This document shows, piece by piece, positions 44,862 to 56,400 of a stretch of DNA of 64,000 nt (the stretch's first letter is position 1; every line of letters begins with the position of its first letter). A program made the position numbers and the translations under genes. Under the pieces are notes generated by a model, which did no database searches, was not told the DNA's origin, and saw only the letters and a program-made list of their open reading frames with translations. Source of the stretch: Sipunculus nudus (taxonomy: Eukaryota; Annelida; Sipuncula; Golfingiida; Sipunculidae). The stretch covers positions 58,908,019-58,972,018 of the forward strand of contig CM049306.1 in assembly GCA_026874595.1 (NCBI GenBank), written 5' to 3'.

Positions 44862-47855
44862 TTAGCTCAGCTGACTGAAAGTCATCAGAGCTATAGCGAT
44901 CACTCTTTGTCCGTCATCCGTCTGTCTGTCCGTCCGTTAACCAGGCACAAATCGTAAAGACTAGACCTAGAATCTTAATTCTTGACACACTGAGAGGTCA
45001 ATGAAAAATCTCCTTGGAAACCAGAAATTAGGTCTCTGTTACCCATATCCTTTGAGCTATGGGGCCCCAAACTACCCTCCAGAATAGTAAAAAATTTCAT
45101 ATAAAAACTTCAATATCTCAATAACAACATCACTGATGGTCATGATTTTTGGCATACATATTGATCATGAGATGTTCCATAAGTTCCTGCAGACTTGTGG
45201 CGCCACCTGTTTTGTTCGATTTTTTCCTCTATTTTTGAGACCTTTAAGGATGCTGTCATCTGTTAACGTGGCACAAATCGTAACCGCTGGACCTAGAATC
45301 TTCATTCTCGACACACTGAGAGACCTATGGAAACCTAGAGTCTCCATGGAAACCAGAAATTAGGTCTCTGTTACTCATATCCTTTTAGCTATGGGGCCCA
45401 AAATACCCCCCCCCCCCCTAGAAAAGTAAAAAATTTCAAAAACTTCAATATCTCATTAACTACTTGACTGATGGTCATGATTTTTGGCATACATATTGAT
45501 CATAAGATGTTCCATCATTCCTGCACACTGGTGGCGCAGCCTGTATTTTTCGATTTTTTAACGAATTGTTTTCTCTATTTTTGAGACCTTTAAAAATGTG
45601 AACAGCTGTTTACAGGGCACAAATCATAAAGACTGGACCTAGAATCTTCATTCTCAACACACTGAGAGGTCCATAAAAAGTCTCCAAGGAAACCTGAAAT
45701 AAGGTCTCTGTTACCCATATCCTTTGAGATATGGGGGGCTCCCAATAACCCCCCAGAATATTGGAAAATTTGATAAAAACAAACTGCAACATCTCAATAA
45801 CTACAACACTGATAGTCATGATTTTTGGCATACAGATTGATCAAGAGGTGTTTCATCAGTTCCTGCAGACTGGTGGCGCCACCTGTATTTTTTCAAATTT
45901 TCACAATTTTTTTTCTCTTTATTTTTGAGACCTTTAAGGATGTAGTTATCTGTCAACAGGGTACAAATCATAACGACTGGACTTAGAATCTTCATTCTTG
46001 ACACACAGTGAGACCCGTGACAAGTCTCCATGAAAACCTAAAATTAGGTCTCTGTTACCAATATCCTTTGAGCTATTGCACTCCAAAGTACAGCTCAGAA
46101 TAATGGAAAATTTGATACAAAAGCTGAAGTATCTGAACAACTAATGCAGAGATCACTATAATTGTTTTCATGGATATTGATCATGGAGTGTTGCATCAGT
46201 TTCTGCAGACTGGTGGCACCACCTGTATTTGTTTGGGGTTTTTTTTTACGATTTTTTTCTCTTTTTTTGAGACCTTTAAAGATATGAACATCTGTTAACA
46301 GGGCACAAATCACTAAAACTGGACCTAGAATCTTCATTCTTGACACATAGGGAGACCCATGAAAAGCCTCCATGGAAACCTGAAATTAGGTCTCTGTTAC
46401 CCATATTCTTTAAGCTGTATGGCTCCAAATTACCCCCCCCCCCCCCAGAATAATGGAAAATTTGATACAAAAACTGCAGTATCTCAATAACTACAACACT
46501 GATGGTCATGATTTTCGGTATACTTATTGATCATGACCTGTTCCATCAGTTTCCGCAGACTGGGTATGCCACCTCTATTTTTTTCAAATTTTTACGAATT
46601 TTTTTTCTCCTTTTTTTGATACCTTAAAAGACGTGGTTATCAGTCAACAGGGTACAAATCGCAACAACTGGACCTAGAATCTTCATTCTTGTCATGCAAG
46701 GAGGCCCATGAAAAGTGCCTGTGGAAACTTAAAATTAGGTCTCCATTACCCATATCCTTCAAGCTATAGAACTCCGAAGTATCCCTCAGAATAATGGACA
46801 ATTTGATACAAAAGCTGAAGTATCTGAACAACTAATGCGGAGATCACCATGATTCCTTGCATGGATATTGACCATTAAGTGTTTTTATTAGTTTCTGCAG
46901 ACTGGTGGAGCCACCTGCATTTTTGTATCCGCCAAAACGAAGTTTATTTTATGACAGGTGGCGCCACCTACATTCACGTTCACACTGATGACATCCAAGC
47001 TCATATCTCGGGAACCGTTTGACCGATCAGGAAATAAAATTTATACAAATGTAGCCCTTGGATAGCTCTATAACATACACAAAAATTGGTGGCGCCACCT
47101 GTAACCATGTTTGCACAGTGTCCATCTGTTTATCTGCCTAGGGTTAAAATCACTCATATCTCTGCAGTGAATAGACTAATTCACCAGAAATTTGGCATGC
47201 GTATACATCCTGGATAGCTTTATTGATTTTATGACAGGTGGCGCCACCTACATTCTCGTTCACGCCGATGACATCCAAGCTCATATCTGGGGAACCGTTT
47301 GACCGATTGGGCCAAAATTTTGCATGTGTATAGATTTAACATAGCTTTTTTTTTCATACACAAAACTGGAGGGGCCACATGCAACCATTTTTGCACAGCG
47401 TCTGTTTGTCTGCCGTGGGCTAAAATCACTCATATACATGTAGTGGTTTGACTTTTCTGCCTAAAATTTTGCATATGTATACAACTTGGACAGCTTTCTG
47501 GATTTGTGGTAGGTGGCACAACCTACTTACACATTTAGGCTGGAGAGATCCATGCTAATATGCAACATACCTCACTCTATTTCCCCTTGCCACTCAATCC
47601 ATGCCTCACTTCACCCGTTCACTCTGATTTTGGCGGATACACTTAGTCACTTGTCGGCTACCCGTATTCTAGTTTTTAAAGTTTACACATTTTTTCTCTA
47701 TTTTTCAGATATATAAATACAGACTAAATCTTGGCCTGTTGGTTAATCTGTTTGATGCTTCAGTTAAATCGGTATATACTACCATTCTGATGATAAAATT
47801 TCCTTTTGTGAATCTCTTCCCAGTCAGCTGAGCGTCATGACCCATGGGTCACTTG
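44862..47855 (+). repeat. Satellite-bearing dispersed element, family A (~345-bp monomers, 13-bp inverted ends)
   Basis: The left end TTAGCTCAGCTGACTG is matched at the right by CAGTCAGCTGAGC (47,821-47,833), an exact 13-bp inverted pair. It is followed by GTCATGACCCATGGGTCACTTG-type sequence. Just inside the left end is 'ccgtctgtctgtccgtccgt'. The core is six monomers marked by 'gac(c/t)tagaatcttcattctt' at 44,964, 45,290, 45,636, 45,980, 46,322 and 46,671 (spacings 326-349 bp). After them come more diverged units rich in the palindrome AGGTGGCGCCACCT. All ORFs listed within it are repeat artefacts. Confidence 0.85.
46956..47249 (+). repeat. Palindromic AGGTGGCGCCACCT repeats
   Basis: The 14-base perfect palindrome occurs at 46,956-46,969 and 47,236-47,249, and a 12-base core (GGTGGCGCCACC) at 47,088-47,099. 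The same core occurs at 43,091-43,102 and 45,872-45,883, with shorter forms at 45,197 and 30,245. Confidence 0.85.
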
Positions 47856-47859
47856 TTTT

Positions 47860-48375
47860 AAGTTTATAATTTTTTATACATTTGCAATATTATACATATA
47901 TCCGATATACATGTATAAGTCAATTCAAAATTCTAAATATCATCATCATTTATCACTAATTTTGCTCATATAACATCACATTATACAAACTGATGGCTTT
48001 AATCTTATTTCGATTCATAACTTGATTAAAATTATTCAAAATAAAATTAGTTTCTTTAAAAGTGGCATAATACCACAACATGGCATCTTGTAGATTACAC
48101 TGGAGATAAAACAGCGTTTCAGTTATGGAAATACAGATCAAACAATAACAATTATTCCATTACACTTAATGTAAATTGCTGTGGGGGTGGGATGGGGAAT
48201 GATTTGAGAATAACTGTTCATCTTTGACAGCTGTGGGGGGGGGGGGGGGGGGATCTTGACAATGCAAGTGGATCATGACAATGCAAGTGAATACAATAGC
48301 TAACCTTGTTTATGAGCTTTGATTTCAAATTTCATATTTTGACAGATTAAATCCATATGTGTATATACTGACATG
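47860..48375. other. AT-rich intergenic DNA with G-run
   Basis: No gene is recognised. An 18-G run lies at 48,235-48,252, followed by the duplicated phrase 'gacaatgcaagtg'. Confidence 0.5.
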
Positions 48376-48379
48376 TGAG

Positions 48380-48975
48380 AAAATCAAATCAGCAGTGCTT
48401 GCTAAAATATAAATAAAAAGTTGACCAAAATTTAAGTTACTGATTTTACACTCATGCTAATAATTTTAAGAATTTACAAAAAGTTGATCTAATTTCTTTC
48501 ATCCATATAATTCTTGATTAAATGGTTGTATCTTTGAAAAAATCTCCAACTATAGCAGTTACCATGTTAAGACAAAAAATATATTTCTTGCTATTTTGAT
48601 ACTTAGGTATCTAATTAATGTTTCGGTCCATAATTTTTATAAATTATGTAATATTAACCTAATTTTTGACCAACTCATATGTTTATTAAAATGAACAAAC
48701 ACAGACGAATGGTTTTGATACTGGGCAGTCATGATGTGTTACAACAGGTTTCTCCTTAATTTCTCGAAGGACCGAAGACGCATTAGCCCAATTTTCGGCC
48801 TGGTAGGAGAAGTAAGAGAACTTATGGACATCTAATTGTATGTAAAGTTTTGGATTTGCAGGTCTAATCGTTTCAAATCATGCCAGTCAAATGGACAGGC
48901 AGACGAACGGACGGATGACAGACAATGGATCATAACTATAGCTCAAATGAATTATATTCGGCTGAACTAAAAATT
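48380..48975 (-). repeat. Satellite-bearing repeat, family B, copy
   Basis: Shares 'tggttttgatactgggcagtc', 'ctccttaatttctcgaagga' and 'gcctggtaggaga' with 8040-8744, and ends in a degenerate 'gacggatgacagacaatgga...gctgaac' terminus. It probably represents one monomer plus the shared end. Confidence 0.7.
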
Positions 48976-48979
48976 GTAA

Positions 48980-51185
48980 TGTATGTCAACACTTTTGACA
49001 GTGTTAAGGTTTCCGGAGATCTTTGGTTATTGTTGCCATTTTCAGAGTGTTGATAATGCCATGAGGTCCCTTTAATTCAAAGATTGCTAATTTTTTTATC
49101 TATATATATTTTTATATCTATACCATAGTGTCTTACAGTTTATAAAATGCACTTTATTTCAAAACTACTTGAACAAGAATAAGCATGACGATAACCATGA
49201 GTTTATTCATACAACACCGTTTGAACCCTGATGTATGGTGAAATAAAAGGTCAAATTTTATGATTTTCAAATTCTCCCCCCCCCACAATTGCTTAGGGCT
49301 GATATAAAGGCCATACTAAGGAACTAAAGTCAGTTACATTTGCTTTTGTTGCAATTTGTGTGAGGTTTACCACTTATTTAGGGTAAAATTGCCTGTACTA
49401 CAAGTGGTACACATTAAAACAGAACTGCATCAATCATTATAAGGACTTTTATGGACTCCTGGTTATTGAAAAAAATAAGGATATTTGTTTGCTTTAATTC
49501 TGCAGTTTGTATTTTTGTAATTTTATGGTTGGTAACATTAAAAAACATGAGAAAAGTGCTGTCTTTTCTATGAAAATTAAAATAAAAAAGTTTTCCTTCT
49601 TTATAGAAGAATCAAATTGAAAAGATAAATACCCTATTGTGAATATAAAGTAAATCAAAATAATTGAGCAATAAATCAACTGTTGGGTCCTTAATTAACA
49701 AACACACAAATACACAAACACACATATGTACATACTAATAAAGCTGCTTATAGCAATGATAATTTAGCTGAAATAAGTCTAGAATTTCAGTTATTTCTAT
49801 TTCCATATTAAATCTAGAAATTATTCTACACATATGTTTAAGAATTCAATATGGCACAAATTCTTAGGAAATCAATGAAACATACAAAATATTCACAAGG
49901 AGTCTTTACGACACAATGACATTAGTATTTTAATGAGAAGATTAACAATTCTCACAATTAGCCTGTAAAAGGACTAACCACCAAGTCAGGAACAGATCAG
50001 AGCTAATTTTAGCATGCAACAATAAAACATTAACATATCGTGTAACGTTTATAACAGAACAAATCAAGATGTAACATGTTAACCTACCCTGAGCTAACAG
50101 ATGCCACACAAATTGGGCCCTTAATTTCGGGCAAGGAGTGGGACAAAATATCAGTTGATTAAGAATGTTTTCTCTAGACCAAACAAGGGAACAACAGCTG
50201 AAGTACACCTTTAAGGTAAAAATCTAAAATAATATCATGGCGATAAAGTCTGGGAAGAAGAGGTAATATAGGAAATGGTTGGTTGATATGATTGAAGAAA
50301 TTGTTGCAAATAATATTTTGTGATCCAAGCATTTCCTAATGTTGAAACTGAAGCATGTGAGCAGTTTATGAATATAAGATCTATTCTATTACTCAGGTGC
50401 AAGGACTCAATGGCAGAGGGAGGATGTTGGGACTTGCAACAGTTTGCATATACATACAGGATATGAATTAATTTCAAGAGTGCTTACATGAAAAAAAGTT
50501 TATTAACTTTATTACATATTTTAAAACAGGCAGAGAAATGAAAATACAAGGCAAATCACTTAAATTCACTTTCTACTGAGGCAGGAAAATAATGAACAAA
50601 TGTTTTCATTAAATTCTCATTGTTTATTACACATTTTTTATAAATTTATATATTTTTTTAATAATAAATGTACATTTATGGTATAACATATAAATCTGAA
50701 ATTATAAGTTGATTCACAATTCTAAATTGCATCAACATTAATAGCTTATTTGGTCAGGTAACATCACAATATGCACAAAGATGAGCTCATATATTATCAA
50801 ATTATGCCTACTGATGGATTTAATTATATTTTAATTTGCTTAAATCATTTAAAAGGAAATTAATTTCTTTAAAAATGCAACATTACCAGAACATAGCTAT
50901 TTTTTTTAATAACTCCTTGAATTACTATTTCAAGAAAAGTTGTATACATTAGAGTAGAAACAGCTTGACAATTAAAGAAATACAGTTCAAACAATAACAA
51001 TTATTGCAACACATTTTGGGGGGGGGGGGGAGGGGAGGTGACACGAGAACAACTGCAAACCTGTGAAAGCATGGGTGCTAGACCAGTGTTGCATCACTAA
51101 TAAGGTTACCCATGCAGGGCTGTAGTGACCAGAAGTGGGCGGCCTATAGCTTGACAATGGAAATGAATACAATAGAGCCTCTGAA
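48980..51185. other. Intergenic, partly duplicated, no gene recognised
   Basis: AT-rich sequence. Blocks such as 'aatagcttatttggtcaggt...aacatcacaatatgca' near 50,740 resemble 47,940-48,000, so parts of the flanks of the family-B copies are also repeated. A G-run lies at about 51,017-51,030. No domain-bearing ORF. Confidence 0.5.
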
Positions 51186-51189
51186 AAAA

Positions 51190-51893
51190 ACTTCAATAAC
51201 TAGCCTAATTTTTTAGCTTTTTCTTTCAAATCTCAAAACTAAACAGATTAAATCATTATTTGTACCTACTGTGAAAATTAAATCAAATGTACTTACAGGA
51301 AAAATGTGTCATAATCAAAGTTGAGCAACATTTGAGGTACTGATTTTATATCTATGCATATAACTTAAAATATTTACAAAATTCTGATCTAATTTTAGGC
51401 ATACAACTGTATCTTAATTAAATAAATTCATATCTCTGAAAAAAGAGTCTCTAGCTTCAACAATTATCATGTTAATTGAGTAAATATCTTTCCTGATATT
51501 TTACTAAGTGCATTATGTTTGAGCCCATCACTTTAAAATGTTACATATAACTGACCTAATTTCTGGCATGAACATAGTAACTAGATAGAGGAATATTTAT
51601 GGTATATATGAAGAAAAACAGATGATTGGTTTTGATATTAGGCAGTCCTGAAGTGTGATGATAGATTTTAAAGGAAAATTGAGGTTTTTCCTTATTTTTT
51701 CAAAGGAACGAAGTTGCAGTTACCCAGTTTTTGGTATGGTAGGAGTTCTTTGGGACATCTAATAGTATACTAAATTATGGATTTGTAGGTCTTACGGTTT
51801 CAAAATGTGCAAGTCTAATGGACAGACAAGACAGACAGACAAAATTGGACCATAACTATAGCTCAGATGGACTTTTAGTCAGCTGAGCTAATA
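51190..51893 (-). repeat. Satellite-bearing repeat, family B, copy
   Basis: Close to 8040-8744: 'gattggttttgatattaggc', 'gaggtttttccttattt', 'ggtatggtagga', then 'ggacagacaagacagacaga' and TAGTCAGCTGAGC (51,876-51,888), one base different from the 13-base terminus. Confidence 0.75.
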
Positions 51894-51894
51894 A

Positions 51895-53150
51895 TATCCT
51901 GTTTATGGCTTAATGTTCACTATGGTAACCTGTGAATTAAAGTTTGTTATAATCAATATAATTAAGTATTTATATTTTCTGTCAATTATGAAAAAGAAAT
52001 TCTACTTGTCTGATGTTCCCTCAGATCTTCATGAGATTGCTTAGATTTTGACTGCATATTAAACCTAGGACAATTTTCCTGACTTCAGATGAAATAATTC
52101 AAACAGGTATTATTAAAATCTGTGTTGATTTCTGTATATGGAGATCACAAAAATGCAGTCCTCTTGAAACAATGACAATTGGAAAATCATTCAGATTTGA
52201 AGCAACACATAGCATGTTGGTACCCCAGAGCCAAAGTAACAAAGAAAGATGGTACTTTGTGTTTATCACTACAACACAAATACATCTACATATGGGCGTT
52301 TATCAAGTTCATGACGATTTTCTATTTCTATCTCCACTGGCACAAATGCATTATCTTTGGAGTGACTAGTATGGCTTGTTTTGCCTAGGGAGCCATAGAT
52401 TTGGGTGGCACCACAGAACATGTGAGCATTTACAACATCACAAATATTTTGTTGATGTTATACATGTAATGAAACAAGTGAATGTGACTTACAACCATCA
52501 TGACATCACCATAGCATGGTATATCTGTAAAAATCAATTTGCTGAGCTGCCATTGGTGATGGCATTATATAAATATACAGTGCCTTAAAAAAGTATACAG
52601 AGACATGTCCTCTTTAAAAAAATAATCTGTGGTGTTCAGACCTACATATCTGATCAAAATTCAAAGTCTATATAAACTATACATGAGGATTCCTCGGTAT
52701 CATATGTATGTAACTGAACTTCATTCAGGATGTCATTTTTGGATGACCAAGTCCAATTTTGTGTCCTGTTAGGAGCAGATTCCATATAACAGAATGTACT
52801 TTTACTTCATGACAGTTGCCAAAATTATAGTCTATGTGATTGTTGGATGATTAATGATTGAATACTTGATCTGAAAACACATTATCATAGGAGAATATGA
52901 GAGGCTTATTCATAGAGTATGGTTTACATGTGTACATATACAAAACCAGCCATTCTCTTTCTAAATATTTGTATACTGTTACATAGTCAGCCTGCCATTT
53001 GCTAAGGGTCCTTTGATCCAATTTAATTATCTATTATTGGGATTTAATTTGATTCTTAATTCAATTATTGCAAAAAATCATATATTCTGTAAGAGATGTA
53101 TATCTACTACTACTTCATTTCTTAATCCCTTGATGCAATATAATCATCTG
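51895..53150. other. 3' flank of the minus-strand gene; otherwise no feature
   Basis: No recognised gene. ATTAAA-type polyadenylation signals on the minus strand lie near 53,020-53,050, about 110-140 bases past the stop codon at 53,158. They could end the transcript, but this is a weak motif in AT-rich DNA. Confidence 0.4.
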
Positions 53151-53157
53151 TTAACTT

Positions 53158-53423
53158 TTATATTAAAGCTTCTTTTTTCTTCTTGAGATGATAAACTACT
53201 CGACCCAGCTTCTCCTTCTCACATGCCTTACACAGCTTGTCAATGGCATCTTCTTTGGAGCCCATCCAGATGTCACGCCAGGACACAAGAATGTTAAAAG
53301 CGGACTCCTCATCAATTCCAGCGGGTTCAGCTAAGTTCTCTGCATCAATTTTGCTGAAATCCAAAAATGTTGCTATCCGTTTCCATTTCTTGTTTATTTC
53401 TTTTGCAATTGACCTCAGCTCAC
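53158..53423 (-). CDS. Death-domain gene, terminal exon encoding the death domain
   Basis: Acceptor 'gtttctaaattttcag' ends at 53,424. The exon completes a glycine codon and reads 'ELRSIAKEINKKWKRIATFL' (helices 1-2 with the invariant tryptophan) and 'DAENLAEPAGIDEESAFNIL'. It continues 'VSWRDIWMG', the family's L/VxxWR block before helix 5, then 'AIDKLCKACEKEKLGRVVYHL' cut by a lysine run before the stop. Length and helix pattern fit a complete death domain of about 80 residues. The whole domain is on one exon. CARD and DED are less likely because of the conserved W...W/R spacing. Confidence 0.8.
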
Positions 53424-56400
53424 CTGAAAATTTAGAAACTAAAGTTAGATACAGGATAAAAGGAGATACCCATAGACTTATACCATAGTTAAATCCTTGC
53501 CCAATGTCTAGATCGAGATTTCTAGATCTTTCTAGGTTTTAAAGTTAAATTTCTTCCTTGATGGTCCAACAGAGGTATGACAAAGACCCATACTAGGGCC
53601 TCTAAAGGCTGAATGTCTGTTGGTGAGGTTTATCAAACCTTAATGTTATGTCTTATTAATTAGATAATATATGACAACAGCAACTCAATCTTTGCAGCTT
53701 TCTCTTATGAGCACCCAGGGTACTAAGTTCAAATGGTTCACTTACCATCAGGAAAGATGCCGCTTAATGGGTGATCCATCAGTTCTGATCCTACTACATT
53801 GGCTATACCTGGTGGTGGTAAGGAAGGCACTGGATGCAGCCCCTGGGGACGTGCAGGCAAAGCCTTATCAGTACCATTGGTTTTCTGCATTAACATTTGA
53901 AGTAACCTTGTCTGTTCTAAACTTGCCTCTGCCAACTTATCATTAGTATCTGCCTGCTTCCTAGCAATATATTCCTGACTCATCTGCTTTGCATAGTAAA
54001 ATCCTGGATGTATCTGCTCAGCTGATTGTTCCTGAGATGTCCCCACCAAACTGTTTGAGCTCACAATTTGCTGTTTTATTTCACAATGATCACCCCTCGC
54101 CCTGATGTCAACCATAGACAAGACTTGTCTCTCAGACTGAGGCATACCATTCTGACCATTATTTCCAGCTTCCTCAGGCACTCCATATCCCCTACTGTGA
54201 AATCTTTGGTTTAGGTTTGGTGAGCTTTGTGAAGGATGAATATTACCTGAAATGAAAATTTCATATACATTTATTTGTATACTGTTATTTTTCCCTTGAT
54301 AAATTTATATTTTTTCATTTCTCAAGAGTAAATGGGCAATGTTATATAGGAGGCACTGTATACTGAATGAGGATGAAAATGACTTTGTGACAAAGATTAC
54401 ACGATGACAATGTTTGGTATTTCACTATGAAGCCTTTTAGATTGTCAGTTTATCTATTTTAGGGGCCCTTAGTTTTAGACTGTCAATTTATCTATTTTAG
54501 CAGCCCTTAGGTACATCAAAATAGGTTCATCAAATGATACTTGATGTCTCAGTGGGTTCAAGTAGTAGATGGGAGCAGTTAGGACTAAACTCATTTTGGT
54601 TTGAGGCTGTGACAAAAGCACCACATATGTTCATCTCACTGTACTTAGAATCTTCCAAATAAATCATGCCACCATTTAACAACAATATGCAGCGGGATAT
54701 CCAAGATTTGAAGACATGGGGAAGCAGCCCGAAATTTATTAATTGGGGCTTTTCTACATCCCGTTAGACAAGTTTCTATAATATGCAGTTTTCCTGTGTT
54801 GAAACACAGCACTCCATGTTGCAGAATAGGGTTAGATAATCTGATAAAGTCAGTTGTGTATTGGATCAAAGTCACTACCGCAAGTTAAGCCTCACTGGGT
54901 CTTCAGGTGACTGAACTTCTTCTTTTGTAAAATTAAGGTTTCTTTTGTGCCCAACTGGTGTCCATGTTCATTCACAACATGTGGACATTATTTCAGCACC
55001 TTTGTTAAGCAGGTTCTTTTGTTTGGTGTATATGATTGCAGAGAACATTAAGTACTGGCGATGTTGTCATGAATGTCTTAGTCTACTAGATTAGAGATCA
55101 CATTATAATAAACCTATGTTACTGGTCTTTATTCTAGAACTCTGTTTCATCTGAGTGTATTCTGTGTTTAAAAGATTTATGGTAATTGTAAAATTGTCAT
55201 TTAAAGCAACATCCTGCCATGACTACTGCAGCCAAACATGGAGATTTCTTGGCTAAATCCATTGTTTACAAAGACGACAATAATACATTAACACAAACTC
55301 TGGTTAGCTTAATATTTGTGAGGTTAAATATTTGGGATTTTTCTTCTTCAGTGTTTTGTCGGGGTTTCATTTTTGTGATTTACCATACACTTACACACAT
55401 ATAAGTACACAACGGTAACCATTTTTATATCATTTACCTAATACTGGTATGTGCACAATATCTTAACCATTGCATGAGGCACTAGGAAATCATCAAACAT
55501 GAGGAAATTTTTGATGCAATACTAACGGATACTGTGGTCGCCTTTTTGTTTGTTAGGGTTTCAAATTTGCAATGTTCGCGAAAGAGATTTTATCGTGAAA
55601 TTAAAACCTTCATGAATAAGAGGCCCCATCATCAAAGGCAATTCAAGATTGATATTATAAATAATAACTGATCCTATACAAAATGTATACATGTTACCGT
55701 TAACCTTAGATAGTTATCATTAATAATCATCTTTAAATTATCTGCCAACAATAAACAGCGATTTCTTCTCATTCTATATTTACTTGGGTCCCTGTCCAAT
55801 TTTTTTTTATTACTTTGTATAATTAATTCATAAAATGATAGATATAATCTGTGTAGAATATTGTAGGGTGAGATCTAAAAAATTGAACCCTTGCAAACCG
55901 TGAAAAGTTTAAAATTGCGAAATTTTAACCTCGCGAATATGAAGCCAACCACAGTATACAAAAGCACTGATATTAGTTATAATTACAATATTAATTATCA
56001 AACTTTGAATTAATTATAAGTAACATAAAGTGCATGTTAATATTTTGATGCTACCAGCACAATATACATGAGATGCCACTGAAGTTATAAAATAACTTAC
56101 TGTTTACCTGTGCAGATATGGAATCTTATTACCAAAAGCTTTATTTTCACAATAATTCCTTTGTGAATATCACAAATTTTAAATGCTCACAAACAAAAAA
56201 GCCAAATACAGTATCTTAACTCAAAAAGCATAAAGTGCTAGAGGAGCCCTGACAGACTAATAAAGTAACATACACCAAAACTGACCTGGTGTACTCATTC
56301 TGGCTTCACTGCCTTCATTTTGAGGTGAAACCTGTTGTGATGAAACTTGAGAGGGGAAACAGAACTCTGCAATAGAGTCTTGATAGTCCCTGTTGGCTGA

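Noticed and set aside
33040-47855. Identifiable pair of LTRs for the BEL/Pao element
   Set aside because: I found no direct repeat between the upstream leader region and anything after the integrase; the 3' end appears lost.
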